A stretch of DNA of 64,000 nt from a bacterium (GTDB taxonomy: Bacteria > Bdellovibrionota_C > UBA2361 > RFPC01): positions 1 through 64,000 of the forward strand of contig JAUIBK010000005.1 of NCBI GenBank assembly GCA_030428205.1, read 5' to 3'. The position numbers and the translations under genes were made by a program. The notes under the pieces are model-generated. The model made no database searches, was not told the DNA's origin, and was given only the letters and a program-made list of their open reading frames with translations. Shown here in pieces: positions 44,896-54,587 of this stretch; within the stretch, counting starts at the first letter, position 1, and every line of letters begins with the position of its first letter.

Positions 44896-46809
44896 ATGAC
44901 CCTTGATTCGAATATCCCTGAAGGCCCAATTCAAGATAAGTGGGACAACCACCGGTTCTCTATGAAACTGGTAAACCCGGCGAACAAAAGGAAGTATTCT
45001 ATTATCGTCGTTGGTACTGGTCTTGCTGGAGCATCTGCTGCTGCATCGTTTGCTGAGCTCGGATATAAAGTCAAAGCTTTTTGCTATCAAGATAGTGCAC
45101 GGAGAGCACACAGCATTGCTGCCCAGGGTGGGATTAATGCCGCAAAGAACTATCCGAATGATGGAGATAGTGTTTGGCGACTTTTTTATGACACGGTTAA
45201 AGGCGGTGATTACCGATCACGAGAAGCTAACGTCTATCGCCTTGCTCAAATCAGTACCAACATTATCGACCAGTGCGTAGCCCAAGGAGTACCGTTTGCT
45301 CGTGACTACGGTGGATTGCTTGATAACCGCTCTTTTGGTGGTGCTCAAGTGAGCCGGACCTTTTATGCGCGTGGGCAAACAGGACAACAACTCTTACTCG
45401 GTGCGTATCAAGCACTTTCAAAAGAGGTCGCTCGTGGACAGGTTGAGCTTGTTACGAACACAGAGATGCAAGATCTTGTGGTCGTCGATGGTCACGCCAA
45501 AGGAATAATTGTGCGAGATCTCCGTACTGGTGAGCTCTCGATGCACGCTGCTGATGCGGTCGTGCTTGCTACCGGTGGCTATTCGAACGTTTTCTATCTC
45601 TCCACCAACGCAATGGGGTGCAATGTTACTGCGGCGTGGCGAGCTCATAAGCGAGGAGCATTTTTTGCTAACCCTTGCTACACACAGATTCACCCTACGT
45701 GTATTCCTGTCTCAGGTGATCATCAGTCAAAGCTCACTTTGATGAGTGAGTCCCTTCGAAATGATGGTCGTATCTGGGTGCCGCGCGATAAAGACGAGAC
45801 TCGTCGTGCTTCAGATATTCCCGAGGAGGACCGTTACTACTACCTAGAAGAGCGTTACCCAAGCTTTGGTAACCTTGTGCCTCGAGACGTGGCCTCAAGG
45901 AATGCTAAGGAGCGGTGTGACAGTGGTTTTGGTGTAGGACAAACTGGGCTCGGAGTCTATCTCGATTTTCGCGATTCCATTAACCGTCTTGGTGAAAACG
46001 CAGTACGAGAACGGTACGGGAATCTCTTTGAGATGTACGAGAGGATTACGGACGAGAGCCCCTATAAAGTTCCGATGAGGATCTTTCCGGCTCCTCACTA
46101 TACGATGGGTGGTCTCTGGGTTGATTATAATCTTATGAGCAACCTTCCCGGCCTGTTTGTGATTGGAGAGGCGAACTTCTCCGATCACGGCTCAAACCGA
46201 CTTGGAGCAAGCGCTCTTATGCAGGGGCTCGCTGATGGGTATTTTGTGATTCCTTATACTATTGGAAACTATCTCGCTCGTCAGACGCCGGGCTCGGTTA
46301 CGACGGAAGCCTCTGAATTCTCTCAGGTAGAGAGTGAAGTCCGCGATCGAATTGAGACCATTGTGAACCTCGATGGAGAGCGTTCGGTTGACTCTGTGCA
46401 CCGTGAGCTTGGACGACTCATGTGGAATGAGTGTGGTATGGAGCGTAATGCAGATGGTCTTCAGGGCGCACTCAAAGAGATTCCGTCGATTCGTGATCAG
46501 TTCTGGCAGAACGCATCTGTGCCCGGAACGTCAGGTGAACTCAATCAAACGCTTGAGCGCGCTATGCGTATCGCTGATTTCCTCGAGTTTGCAGAAGTTA
46601 TGTGTACGGATGCTTATGAGAGAAATGAAAGTTGTGGTGGGCACTTCCGTTCTGAATATCAAACAGAAGAAGGGGAAGCTCTTCGAAACGATGAAGACTA
46701 CTCATATGTGGCAGCATGGGAGTTCAATGGGGTTGGGCAGAAACCTACGCTCCATAAGGAACCACTCGCATTTGATCATGTACCACTCACGCAACGTAGC
46801 TATAAGTAA
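44896..46809 (+). CDS. sdhA: Succinate dehydrogenase flavoprotein subunit
   Basis: The 637-residue protein begins with a long hydrophilic extension before the FAD-binding [10 protein letters not shown] motif (residues about 36-45). [14 protein letters not shown] contains the histidine that covalently carries FAD in this family. [13 protein letters not shown] and [12 protein letters not shown] are substrate-site conserved. It oxidises succinate to fumarate at the cytoplasmic face. The sdhCAB order is conserved here. Confidence 0.95.
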   Translation: MTLDSNIPEGPIQDKWDNHRFSMKLVNPANKRKYSIIVVGTGLAGASAAASFAELGYKVKAFCYQDSARRAHSIAAQGGINAAKNYPNDGDSVWRLFYDTVKGGDYRSREANVYRLAQISTNIIDQCVAQGVPFARDYGGLLDNRSFGGAQVSRTFYARGQTGQQLLLGAYQALSKEVARGQVELVTNTEMQDLVVVDGHAKGIIVRDLRTGELSMHAADAVVLATGGYSNVFYLSTNAMGCNVTAAWRAHKRGAFFANPCYTQIHPTCIPVSGDHQSKLTLMSESLRNDGRIWVPRDKDETRRASDIPEEDRYYYLEERYPSFGNLVPRDVASRNAKERCDSGFGVGQTGLGVYLDFRDSINRLGENAVRERYGNLFEMYERITDESPYKVPMRIFPAPHYTMGGLWVDYNLMSNLPGLFVIGEANFSDHGSNRLGASALMQGLADGYFVIPYTIGNYLARQTPGSVTTEASEFSQVESEVRDRIETIVNLDGERSVDSVHRELGRLMWNECGMERNADGLQGALKEIPSIRDQFWQNASVPGTSGELNQTLERAMRIADFLEFAEVMCTDAYERNESCGGHFRSEYQTEEGEALRNDEDYSYVAAWEFNGVGQKPTLHKEPLAFDHVPLTQRSYK

Positions 46810-46836
46810 GTTTGTAGATATAGGAGCTAAGACGTT

Positions 46837-47613
46837 ATGAAGGTTACCGTTCACGTCTGGAGACAAAAAAACGCAAGTGCCGCAGGGAAGTTTGTGACTT
46901 ACCCGATGGATGATATTAGTCCAGATATGTCCTTTCTTGAGATGCTTGATGTGCTCAACGATAGACTCGAAGAGCGTGGAGAAGAGCCCGTTGCCTTTGA
47001 GAGCGACTGTCGAGAGGGAATCTGTGGGAACTGTTCGATGGTGATTAACGGAACACCTCACGGCCCCATGAGGAACACCACTGCGTGTCAGCTTCATATG
47101 AGAAGCTTTTCTGATGGAGAAGATATCTATATTGAGCCGTGGCGTGCTAAGGCCTTTCCTCCTATTAAAGATCTCGTTGTTGATAGAGGGGCCCTTGATC
47201 GTGTTATACAAGCTGGAGGCTATATCTCGGTTCGTACCGGTTCTGCGCAAGATGCCAACGCACTCCCGATTCCTAAGCTCGATGTCGATCTTGCCATGGA
47301 TGCTGCTACATGTATTGGGTGTGGAGCTTGTGTAGCGGCGTGTCCAAATAGCTCTGCCATGCTCTTTACGGCAGCGAAGATTTCTCACCTTGGACTTCTT
47401 CCCCAGGGGCAAACAGAGAGAATGGAGCGTGTTCGAAATATGGTCCGTCAACATGATGACGAGCTTTTTGGTTCGTGTACGAACTACGGAGAGTGTCAAG
47501 ATGCTTGCCCGAAAGGAATTAGCATTAACTTTATCGGTCATTTAAACCGAGACTTCTTAAAGGCGAATTTTTTAAAGGTGAAGAACCCTCGTCGTGAGGT
47601 TGAGTCACAGTAA
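46837..47613 (+). CDS. sdhB: Succinate dehydrogenase iron-sulfur subunit
   Basis: The 258-residue protein has the N-terminal 2Fe-2S ligands (CREGICGNC and a later Cys), and the C-terminal cluster motifs [11 protein letters not shown] and [14 protein letters not shown] for the 4Fe-4S and 3Fe-4S clusters. It passes electrons from SdhA to the membrane subunit. The stop is 47 bases before sucC. Confidence 0.95.
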   Translation: MKVTVHVWRQKNASAAGKFVTYPMDDISPDMSFLEMLDVLNDRLEERGEEPVAFESDCREGICGNCSMVINGTPHGPMRNTTACQLHMRSFSDGEDIYIEPWRAKAFPPIKDLVVDRGALDRVIQAGGYISVRTGSAQDANALPIPKLDVDLAMDAATCIGCGACVAACPNSSAMLFTAAKISHLGLLPQGQTERMERVRNMVRQHDDELFGSCTNYGECQDACPKGISINFIGHLNRDFLKANFLKVKNPRREVESQ

Positions 47614-47660
47614 CTTTGAATCTTACGTAAGGAATAGTGTAATCAATCTGGAGAAAGTGA

Positions 47661-48818
47661 ATGAACTTACATGAGTATCAATCAAAACAGCTCTTAGCGA
47701 GTTATGGACTACCGGTTTTGAATGGGTATGTCTGTCACAATGCTGGTGATGCAGAAGCGGCGGATAACCTCGGTGGTGGAATATGTGTCGTTAAAGCGCA
47801 GGTTCACGCTGGTGGTCGTGGAAAAGGTGGTGGAGTGAAGCTTGCAAAAAGCTCAGCTGAAGCTCGTGAGCACGCCGAATCGATTATCGGAATGCATCTT
47901 GTTACCCCACAGACCTCTGCTGAGGGGAAGCTTGTACGCAAAGTCTATGTCGAAGATGGATGCAATATAGACAAAGAGTACTACCTTAGTTTTCTGGTCG
48001 ATCGAGCAAAGAAGTGTATCTCCATCGTGGCCTCTACTGAGGGTGGTATGGAGATTGAGGTTGTTGCTGAGAAAACACCGGAAAAAATCATCACCTTAAT
48101 GATCGACCCTAAGGTTGGTTTGCAGAACTTTCAGTGTATGGAGCTCGGGCTACGACTTGGTCTCTCGGTTGGCCTCGCGAGTGAGCTCTCTGATGTTGTT
48201 TTTGGGCTCTATGAGGCATTTGTTGAAAACGACATGTCTCTGTTAGAGATCAATCCACTTGTGCTCACGAAAGAAGAAGACTTTGTTCTGCTTGATGCTA
48301 AGTGTGCCGTTGATAACAATGCACTTTTTCGACACCCAGATCTGAAAGAGCTTCAAGATTACAACGAGATGGATGCTCGTGATCTCAAAGCAGGAAAGCA
48401 CGGGCTGAGCTATGTTGGGCTCGATGGAAATATCGGCTGCATGGTAAACGGAGCAGGGCTTGCGATGGGAACCATGGACATCATCAAAGAGTATGGTGGT
48501 GAGCCAGCGAACTTTCTTGATGTAGGTGGCGGAGCGACAAAAGAAACCGTTACGGAAGCTTTTAAGATCTTACTTGGTGATAGCAATGTGAAAGCTATTC
48601 TCGTAAATATCTTTGGTGGGATTATGAAGTGTGATGTTATCGCCAATGGTATTGTTGAAGCGGCCAAAGAGCTCGGCATCGAGGTTCCTCTCGTTGTGAG
48701 GCTTCAAGGCACCAATGTTGATATGGGCAAGGAAATCCTTTCACAGTCCGGACTCAATATTATTGCTGCAACGACGATGGCTGATGCTGCGGAAAAGGCT
48801 GTTCAAGCTGCAAGTTAA
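47661..48818 (+). CDS. sucC: Succinyl-CoA synthetase beta subunit
   Basis: The 385-residue subunit has the ATP-grasp fold start [30 protein letters not shown] as the nucleotide-binding loop, LEINPLVLT and the C-terminal [15 protein letters not shown]. It binds the nucleotide and works with SucD in converting succinyl-CoA to succinate with substrate-level phosphorylation. Normal length; GGAGAAAG precedes the ATG. Confidence 0.96.
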   Translation: MNLHEYQSKQLLASYGLPVLNGYVCHNAGDAEAADNLGGGICVVKAQVHAGGRGKGGGVKLAKSSAEAREHAESIIGMHLVTPQTSAEGKLVRKVYVEDGCNIDKEYYLSFLVDRAKKCISIVASTEGGMEIEVVAEKTPEKIITLMIDPKVGLQNFQCMELGLRLGLSVGLASELSDVVFGLYEAFVENDMSLLEINPLVLTKEEDFVLLDAKCAVDNNALFRHPDLKELQDYNEMDARDLKAGKHGLSYVGLDGNIGCMVNGAGLAMGTMDIIKEYGGEPANFLDVGGGATKETVTEAFKILLGDSNVKAILVNIFGGIMKCDVIANGIVEAAKELGIEVPLVVRLQGTNVDMGKEILSQSGLNIIAATTMADAAEKAVQAAS

Positions 48819-48860
48819 TGTGCTTGGCGAAGAGTTAGGAATTTTTCTATAGAGGATCAT

Positions 48861-49730
48861 ATGAGCGTATTAGTTAATAAAGATACGAAAATTATCACAC
48901 AAGGTATGACAGGAAAGACCGGCACGTTTCACACTCAGGCGTGTGCTGAGTATGGAAGCCAGATGGTAGCTGGTGTTGGACCTGGAAAGGGAGGCAAAGA
49001 GCATCTCGGTATTCCACTGTACAATACGGTGAGAGAAGCAAAAGAGGCGACTGGTGCAACCGTGAGTGTTATTTACGTCCCACCACCATTTGCAGCTGAC
49101 GCTATCATGGAAGCGGTAGACGCCGATCTTGATCTTGCCATTTGTATCACAGAGGGTATTCCGGTTCTTGATATGCTCCGCGTCAATACCTTTATGGCTG
49201 GAAAACGTACGCGCCTGATTGGACCGAACTGTCCAGGTATTATTACCCCAGGTGAGTGTAAGATTGGAATTATGCCTGGTCACATCCATAAACCTGGTCG
49301 AATAGGTGTTGTTTCTCGTAGTGGAACACTCACCTATGAAGCGGTCTTTCAATTAACCGAACTCGGTATTGGTCAATCTACCTGTATCGGTATCGGTGGC
49401 GATCCACTCAACGGAACAAACTTTATCGACTGTCTCCAACTCTTTAATGACGACTCCGAGACTGATGGCGTGGTCATGATTGGGGAAATCGGAGGTTCCG
49501 CTGAGGAAGAGGCAGCTGCTTGGATTAAGGAAAACATGACTAAACCAGTTGTTTCCTTCATCGCTGGTGCGACAGCCCCAGCAGGGCGCACTATGGGCCA
49601 CGCTGGAGCTATTGTGAGTGGAGGCAAGGGAACAGCTGAAGGCAAGTTTGCTGCTCTAGAGGAAGCTGGAGCCCATGTGGTACGTTCTCCCGCTAATCTC
49701 GGTGAAAAGATTAAAGAAGTTGTTGGCTAA
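48861..49730 (+). CDS. sucD: Succinyl-CoA synthetase alpha subunit
   Basis: The 289-residue subunit has the CoA-binding Rossmann start ([13 protein letters not shown]), the [20 protein letters not shown] signature and the phosphorylated histidine in [17 protein letters not shown]. It completes the SucCD enzyme. A hairpin (49739-49758) lies directly after the stop and probably marks the end of the mdh-to-sucD unit. Confidence 0.96.
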   Translation: MSVLVNKDTKIITQGMTGKTGTFHTQACAEYGSQMVAGVGPGKGGKEHLGIPLYNTVREAKEATGATVSVIYVPPPFAADAIMEAVDADLDLAICITEGIPVLDMLRVNTFMAGKRTRLIGPNCPGIITPGECKIGIMPGHIHKPGRIGVVSRSGTLTYEAVFQLTELGIGQSTCIGIGGDPLNGTNFIDCLQLFNDDSETDGVVMIGEIGGSAEEEAAAWIKENMTKPVVSFIAGATAPAGRTMGHAGAIVSGGKGTAEGKFAALEEAGAHVVRSPANLGEKIKEVVG

Positions 49731-49738
49731 CGACTTTC

Positions 49739-49758
49739 CCAGGGGGCATTCCCCCTGG
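49739..49758. terminator. Terminator-like hairpin after sucD
   Basis: CCAGGGGG and CCCCCTGG form a perfect eight-base GC-rich stem with a four-base loop, nine bases after the sucD stop. The tract that follows is only moderately T-rich. Confidence 0.5.
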
Positions 49759-49843
49759 CTAACACTATTCTCACTATTTCCTAACCTCATTTTCCTTGAG
49801 TAGAGTCAGTGCTGGGCTAAACTTCATGCTGGAGTTGTTGCCC

Positions 49844-51013
49844 ATGATCGTGTCCCACAATAATAGAGAGCGTCAGCCTGTTTGCTTGAAGGTGCACCCT
49901 ACTGATGATCTTGGGGGACTTCGAGGGGGAAGCCCTCATCAAGAAGCATTTAGGGCCCACGAGCACCTTCGTCAGGGAATCAATCGCGAAAGTCCTTCTC
50001 CTGAAATTGTCTCACTCGGACACGCTGCACTCTTTGACTGGTATACTGGGTTACTTTCTGATCGTGTATTCTCACTCCCATCAAGTGGTCAGATCCCTCA
50101 GAGAGAAGTACCATTTTTAGATCGCTTGCCATCTAAACTTGATAGTGTACTTGAGGAGTTTCAGCTCCGACTTGAAACCGTCACTGATAATGCACAGACG
50201 CAGTTAAGCGGGCTGAGAAGAGATCAGTTTCTCTTTCGCATTGGTGACCTTGAACACCGCGCAGGTAATTTCATCAGCCGCTTTCGCATGATAGCCGAAC
50301 ATATCGCTGAATACGGCCAACAGCCACACATGATGAAAGAGTTTTTTGACAGCTTTTTGCAAAAACCTCCTGTTCGAAAAGGAGAGTTTGTTCACTTTGC
50401 TATTCGTGCGCTAGGGGTTACTGGCCAAGAGAGTGTGAGTGAAATCTGTCAGAATGCCTTTGAGCAAGCGGTAGCAGAATACCGCTTAGATCGCTTTTCA
50501 CCAATTACCTTCACCTTCAAAGCTGGCGGAGCTGCTGAACGTATTCCTCCCCATGCCTCCACCGTCTTTTCCATTGTGCAAGAGACAGTGCGCAATGCGG
50601 TTGAACATCTTAGTCCACGAGAGGCTGGTAGTCTTGCTATCACAATTAGAGAAGGTGTCGATTCTTTCCAGTACGAAATTACGAATAGCGGAGTTATTCA
50701 TCCTGACTTTCGAGAAAGAGTCTTTGATATCGGATTCTCTACGAAGATCGGCCAATCTAAGTCGATATCTGGCCACCAGGGAAGAGGGCTTGCGCTAGCA
50801 CGGAGAGAGGCGCGTTTGCTCGGAGGCGATCTCGTCTTATCGGTCAATGACGAAGATCGAACGACAACCTTTAGCCTGGCACTTCCTTTTGAGGAACGTG
50901 GTGTTATTGGTGATTTCCATATTTCACCAGCTGCATGTATTTCTTTTTTTCAAGAAAAAGCAACAAGACGAGCAGTCTTACGACATTCGGCACACCCAGA
51001 AGTAGTGCAGTAA
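49844..51013 (+). CDS. Histidine-kinase-like ATPase (sensor domain unknown)
   Basis: GGAG nine bases before the ATG at 49844 supports this start over TTG 49796 and ATG 49826. The 389-residue soluble protein has no membrane segment. The C-terminal HATPase domain has N box VQETVRNAVEHL, G1-like YEITNSGV, F box VFDIGFSTK and G2 GHQGRGLALARREA. The dimerisation region (about 110-170) has LEHRAGNFISRFRMIAEH; a phospho-acceptor His may be in this segment. No response regulator is adjacent. It probably phosphorylates an unlinked partner. Confidence 0.75.
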   Translation: MIVSHNNRERQPVCLKVHPTDDLGGLRGGSPHQEAFRAHEHLRQGINRESPSPEIVSLGHAALFDWYTGLLSDRVFSLPSSGQIPQREVPFLDRLPSKLDSVLEEFQLRLETVTDNAQTQLSGLRRDQFLFRIGDLEHRAGNFISRFRMIAEHIAEYGQQPHMMKEFFDSFLQKPPVRKGEFVHFAIRALGVTGQESVSEICQNAFEQAVAEYRLDRFSPITFTFKAGGAAERIPPHASTVFSIVQETVRNAVEHLSPREAGSLAITIREGVDSFQYEITNSGVIHPDFRERVFDIGFSTKIGQSKSISGHQGRGLALARREARLLGGDLVLSVNDEDRTTTFSLALPFEERGVIGDFHISPAACISFFQEKATRRAVLRHSAHPEVVQ

Positions 51014-51020
51014 GAAGATC

Positions 51021-51461
51021 TCAGACCCAAAGATCACTTTCACCTATAGAAGTAATCCTTCCTTCGGTACGTAGTTTATCGAGAATTTCAAGTATCCGTC
51101 GCTGTGCCTGTTCAACTTCGGTCAGACGTGCTGCTGGAAGCGCGTTGAAATCTTCTTCGACCATTTGACGTTTACGATCTGACATATTCTGAAGAAGGAT
51201 TTTCTTGGTTTCCTCTTTCGCCGTTTTAAGGGAGAGCACGAGGTCGTGGTGGTCGATAGCACCGAGTAGGGTTTGGAGTCCTTTCGCTGAAATCTCAACG
51301 ATATCATCGAAACGAAAGAGGTTCTCTTCAATTTTAGCTGCAAGCTCTGGTGCTCTTTCGTGGAGTGCTGATACAAGACGTTCTTTTTGTTCGGGCCTCA
51401 TTTCGTTGAGAATCATAGCGGCTACACGCGCGCCATCTACCGGTTCGTCATTATCGCTCAT
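51021..51461 (-). CDS. Orphan FliG C-terminal-domain protein
   Basis: The 146-residue protein is almost entirely a FliG_C-like domain: LFRFDDIVEISAKGLQTLLGAIDHHDLVLSLK, then ILLQNMSDRKRQMVEEDF, and RLTEVEQAQRRILEILDKL. In the flagellar motor this domain contacts MotA and generates torque. A full FliG is about 330 residues with N and middle domains, which are absent here, and no flagellar gene lies in the window. It may be a repurposed interaction module or a gliding/secretion factor. It converges on the sensor-kinase-like gene, whose stop lies 7 bases from its own. Confidence 0.8.
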   Translation of the reverse strand: MSDNDEPVDGARVAAMILNEMRPEQKERLVSALHERAPELAAKIEENLFRFDDIVEISAKGLQTLLGAIDHHDLVLSLKTAKEETKKILLQNMSDRKRQMVEEDFNALPAARLTEVEQAQRRILEILDKLRTEGRITSIGESDLWV

Positions 51462-51665
51462 TGACTAGGCTCCTCTTCCTTTGGTGATATGGACAATGCA
51501 CACTTGTAGTATTTAGATGAGTCTCAGGTGGTAAAGTATTCGAATGAATATTAGTGGAATTACAGGATCTTAGGGGTGTTGTCAACACTCCGTCAAGGAA
51601 ACGAGTCTAGCTCAGATCCACGGGTAAGGGACGATTCTCATAGCAGATATCACGGTTGAAATTTT
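51462..51665. other. Intergenic region upstream of the FliG-like gene (part of a 455-base gap)
   Basis: This part of the 455-base gap holds the presumed promoter of the FliG-C gene and nothing else definable. The rest of the gap contains the palindromic repeat (51666-51721) and the 51864-51897 hairpin. Confidence 0.4.
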
Positions 51666-51721
51666 ATAACGCGAAGGGCGCGAAGTACGCGAAGGAGAGA
51701 TCTTCGCGCCCTTCACGTTAT
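51666..51721. repeat. Palindromic repeat, GCGAAG family, copy 2
   Basis: The left arm 51666-51685 pairs with the right arm 51702-51721 at 19 of 20 positions. Between them sits one extra TACGCGAAG unit, as in copy 1 at 10023-10100. Where copy 1 has TAC/GTA between the two GCGAAG blocks, copy 2 has GGC/GCC, a paired change that preserves base pairing. It lies in the gap between the FliG-like gene and the gene at 51917. Confidence 0.78.
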
Positions 51722-51863
51722 ACAGCTGTGACTGGGCGAGGGGCTGGGTTTAGACCTGGAAAATATAAGGACTTGGAGTCGGGATGCAACAACTTGGTGT
51801 AGGTCGTGGGTTAGAAGTTCTCACAGCAAATATACTCAAAAAACCTTTATGGTGAGTGGGATT

Positions 51864-51897
51864 ACGGGGCGAAGAGAGGTCTTTCTCTTCGCCCCGT
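51864..51897. terminator. Strong hairpin, likely terminator
   Basis: ACGGGGCGAAGAGA and TCTCTTCGCCCCGT form a perfect 14-base stem with a six-base loop, 20 bases after the end of the minus-strand gene at 51917. No U-run is present. The arms share GCGAAG with the palindromic repeat family nearby. Confidence 0.5.
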
Positions 51898-51916
51898 GTA
51901 GATCTCGTCAGCTCCC

Positions 51917-52369
51917 CTAGTTGATCACAAGCGTATCGAGAACCAGAGAGGCAACCTGACGGTTGCTCAGCCACATTCGTTGGACACGAGACTCGAGACT
52001 CTCGTCCTGACACAGACTGTACAGGAGTTCACGGTAGCACCGGTCGAGGTAAGAAGGAGTCGACCAGATCTCCTGACGTAGCGTCAGCCAGAAGAACATG
52101 TGAGCCAGTGCCCTGTCATCGTCCCCTTCGAACTCGTCGAAGTAGGGCAGATCGTGGCCCCTCGAGAACCCTCCCTCGAGGAGGTCGTCGTCTCTGCCGA
52201 GCTTCTCAAGAGCAACGACGCAGTCGAAGCGCTCTCGGCTGTTCTCGAGCTCCTTGGCAAGGCCAGGGTGCTCGCTCAGTGCCCTCGAGAGTGCGTAAAC
52301 ACACTCCCAGACGACATCCGCGTCTTCGCTGCTAAGAGCATCGAAGACTTTATCAATGGTATCGTACAA
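51917..52369 (-). CDS. Hypothetical protein, acidic
   Basis: A TTG start at 52369 is preceded by AAGGAGG with a ten-base spacer and gives 150 residues. The reading frame is open further upstream to a TTG at 52468, but without a ribosome-binding site. The protein is acidic and helical in appearance (SSEDADVVWECVYALSRALSEHP; FEGDDDRALAHMFFWLTLR) with no signal peptide. No family is recognised. The 3' end is followed by a strong hairpin. Confidence 0.55.
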   Translation of the reverse strand: MYDTIDKVFDALSSEDADVVWECVYALSRALSEHPGLAKELENSRERFDCVVALEKLGRDDDLLEGGFSRGHDLPYFDEFEGDDDRALAHMFFWLTLRQEIWSTPSYLDRCYRELLYSLCQDESLESRVQRMWLSNRQVASLVLDTLVIN

Positions 52370-52512
52370 GTGAAGCAAACCTCCTTGGTGGTTTAGGGTG
52401 GATGGACGCACCGTGTGTAGATGGTGCACTACCTCAGCAGTGGTCCGTAGAGAACGCGTGAGGCGCAATAATCTACGGACAACTGCACCCTAAACGCAGC
52501 CTGAAAAACGTT

Positions 52513-52526
52513 ACGTAATATTACGT
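52513..52526. promoter_or_regulatory. Perfect 14-bp palindrome, possible operator
   Basis: ACGTAATATTACGT is a perfect dyad 144 bases upstream of the start of the minus-strand gene at 52369 and just outside the large palindrome. Its size and symmetry suit a dimeric regulator site; no other evidence exists. Confidence 0.3.
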
Positions 52527-52548
52527 GAGAACTTCTAACCCCCAACAC

Positions 52549-52730
52549 TAGCCCAGACATTTCACCAGAAATCTGCTACGGGGAGTGAGAGTGCTGTTTT
52601 TTCGGGCCTTCAAGCTCCGATCCGACCTTGTTGTGTTTCAACACACCGTCGTCCGGATCGAATCTCGAAAACCCGAAAAAACAGCACTCTCACTCCCCTC
52701 GCGACGAAGTCTGGTGAAATGTCCGGGCTA
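52549..52730. repeat. Large imperfect palindrome (about 182 bp)
   Basis: Outer arms 52549-52569 and 52710-52730 pair at 20 of 21 positions; inner arms 52580-52606 and 52672-52698 are a perfect 27-base match. Between these the arms also resemble each other partially (CCGATCC with GGATCG) toward an apex near 52635. It lies between the presumed upstream region of the 51917 gene and the 3' end of corA. It has no ORF and could be a miniature inverted-repeat element or a long hairpin RNA. Confidence 0.88.
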
Positions 52731-52815
52731 ACAGAAAAGAGCGTGTTTGCGGGAGTGTAGCGGATTTTTGAATCTTAGTGAAGATGGCACGAGGTAATCT
52801 ATGATAAATAGAGCG

Positions 52816-53838
52816 TCAGATCCATTTCTTTTGGCGAAAGAAAAACAACATAGCTATGGCCACAAGAAGCATGAGGAAAAGGATAACCCAAAAACCAGCT
52901 GGGCTATGAAGCAGTGGGATGGCGTCAAAGTTCATACCGTAGAGCCCAACAACGATATTCATAGGCGCAGCAATGGTGGTAATGACCGTGAGAATACGCA
53001 TTGTGTCGCCAAGTCGTACGTTTGCAAGCGCAAGATAGCTATCGCGAATACTTAAGACCGCCTGAATCTGTTTATCAAGCATGCGCAAGATAGCAACAGC
53101 GTGATCGTCGATGTCTTTGAAATACCGTCGTCGTTGATTGTCTTGGATTAACGTTGGGTCGCTAGAAAGTCGTCCTACAAGTGAGCGTTGGTTGCGTGCA
53201 ATCTGTCGCAAGAAAGAGAGCTCTCTTTTGACTTCGAAAAGGTCTGTGACTTCGAAATCATCAGAGTCTTCAAGCGCAAGGTCTTCAAAGGTATCGATGA
53301 TATTATCAAAGAAGACCATTCCACGCATAAATCTATCGATGAGCACATCGATAACGCGGTGAGCAATTCCTTCTGTGCCGTCACGTAGGAGTCTGTCAGG
53401 GCTCTGTTGAACTTGTCGAACAACAGCGTCGAGCCAAGCAACCTCTTTACGACGGTGTGTAACGATAAAATTTTGCGAGAGGTAGATGGCAATTTTACGG
53501 GTGAAGAGGTGGTTGACATCTTCTTTGTCGATAATCTCTTCTTCGTCTTCGCTCTCCCAGATCTCTTCAACCTCTGACCACGGCTTAAAGCCACGCAGGA
53601 TCATGAAAAGGTACCCGCCGTAGTCATCGATTTTTGGGAAGTGTCCAGGAGTGAGACAGTCTTCTACGGTGAGTTCGTGAAAACCGAAGTATGAGGCAAC
53701 GGTGGTAAGCTCTGCGATATTATCAGTCTCGATGTCAACCCAGACCTGCTCACCGGGTGAGAGATCGCCGAGTTCGTCGAGTGAGTTGTAGAACTCACAC
53801 GGTTCGTCTTGCTCGAATTTGATAATAGAGAGACTCAT
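52816..53838 (-). CDS. corA: CorA-like magnesium/cobalt transporter
   Basis: From the ATG at 53838 the protein is 340 residues; the frame is open back to a GTG inside the tRNA gene, which is unlikely to be used. The large cytoplasmic domain (with the PGHFPKIDDYGGYLFMILR segment) is followed by two C-terminal membrane helices and the signature YGMNFD between them, which forms the selectivity filter of this pentameric Mg2+ channel. No obvious ribosome-binding site was seen at this ATG, so the start is uncertain. A C-terminal KKW tail follows the second helix. Confidence 0.9.
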   Translation of the reverse strand: MSLSIIKFEQDEPCEFYNSLDELGDLSPGEQVWVDIETDNIAELTTVASYFGFHELTVEDCLTPGHFPKIDDYGGYLFMILRGFKPWSEVEEIWESEDEEEIIDKEDVNHLFTRKIAIYLSQNFIVTHRRKEVAWLDAVVRQVQQSPDRLLRDGTEGIAHRVIDVLIDRFMRGMVFFDNIIDTFEDLALEDSDDFEVTDLFEVKRELSFLRQIARNQRSLVGRLSSDPTLIQDNQRRRYFKDIDDHAVAILRMLDKQIQAVLSIRDSYLALANVRLGDTMRILTVITTIAAPMNIVVGLYGMNFDAIPLLHSPAGFWVILFLMLLVAIAMLFFFRQKKWI

Positions 53839-53982
53839 CGCGCCATAACTCACTGAAACTTCATAAGAATCTGGTTCGTAGTTCGCACGATGGTACCACT
53901 TCTCCAGATTCTGGCAAGCTCTGCTTGCCCCTTTGCCTTCTTCGTCAATAAACGGTAGGTTACGTTCCCTAAATTCCCCCAC

Positions 53983-54056
53983 GGCCACGTAGCTCAGCTG
54001 GTTAGAGCGCAGAACTCATAATTCTGAGGTCGGTGGTTCGAGTCCACCCGTGGCTA
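53983..54056 (+). tRNA. tRNA-Met (anticodon CAT)
   Basis: The 74-base sequence folds as a cloverleaf: acceptor GGCCACG with CGTGGCT, D-arm AGCTCAGCTGGTTAGAGC, anticodon loop CTCATAA, and T-arm GGTGGTTCGAGTCCACC. There is no encoded CCA. It most resembles elongator tRNA-Met; a tRNA-Ile2 with a lysidine-modified CAT cannot be excluded. The 3' end (from 54044) recurs in the following tandem repeats. Confidence 0.93.
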
Positions 54057-54352
54057 TTCTTAAATTCTTGGGGATGATCAACTGTTGAGAGCCTGAAGCG
54101 ACATTCATTTCACCACGAACAGAACGGGTGGACTCGAACCACCTGAAAAAATACTGCTGAGAGGCCAATCGCGACAGCGATTGGAGATACCACCCGTGGC
54201 TATTCTTAAATTCTTGGGGATGATCAACTGTTGAGAGCCTGAAGCGACATTTATTTCACCACGAACAGAACGGGTGGACTCGAACCACCTGAAAAAATAC
54301 CGCTGAGAGGCCAATCGCGACAGCGATTGGAGATACCACCCGTGGCTATTCT
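54044..54352. repeat. Two tandem 146-bp repeats bounded by tRNA 3' end copies
   Basis: The 17-base tRNA 3' segment at 54044-54060 recurs at 54190-54206 and 54336-54352, spaced exactly 146 bases apart. The sequence between is repeated almost identically (differences include ATTCAT/ATTTAT and TACTGC/TACCGC). Each unit also has an inverted 20-base copy of the T-arm (54124-54143 and 54270-54289) and a hairpin CCAATCGC/GCGATTGG. Confidence 0.9.
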
Positions 54353-54587
54353 CAATGAACATCGAACTTAGCTTGCTAAGTTCGCTCGTGAATTGATCCC
54401 GCCGTAGCACCTGCGAAGCAGGGACGAAGGGGGATTCCTTTGCCTTACGCACCTGTTAAGCCTCTAAACTGCCCCTCTCTATCAAGTCAAGTTCTAGTGA
54501 TTCTACATAAGATGGAGGGTAGATTCGGATTCTATTACAATCACAGAGGCGCATAGAGGGGGGCACTTCTCGGTGTTCCTCTGTGTC
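54353..54587. other. Intergenic region after tandem repeats
   Basis: This region has a perfect hairpin CGAACTTAG/CTAAGTTCG with loop CTTG (54363-54384) and a CCTGC/GCAGG hairpin near 54410-54422. No gene is seen. It ends at the stop of the minus-strand bifunctional gene. Confidence 0.45.

Noticed and set aside
53839..53988. Upstream extension of the corA reading frame into the tRNA gene
   Set aside because: The extension would start at a GTG inside the tRNA gene in the opposite orientation, with no ribosome-binding site, and adds no domain.
54061..54352. Additional tRNA genes within the tandem repeats
   Set aside because: Only the 3' end and an inverted T-arm are present; no anticodon or D-arm is found.
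54105..54452. 115-codon minus-strand ORF over the tRNA-derived repeats
   Set aside because: It contains internal peptide repeats only because it reads the tandem DNA repeats, and it has no protein-like features.
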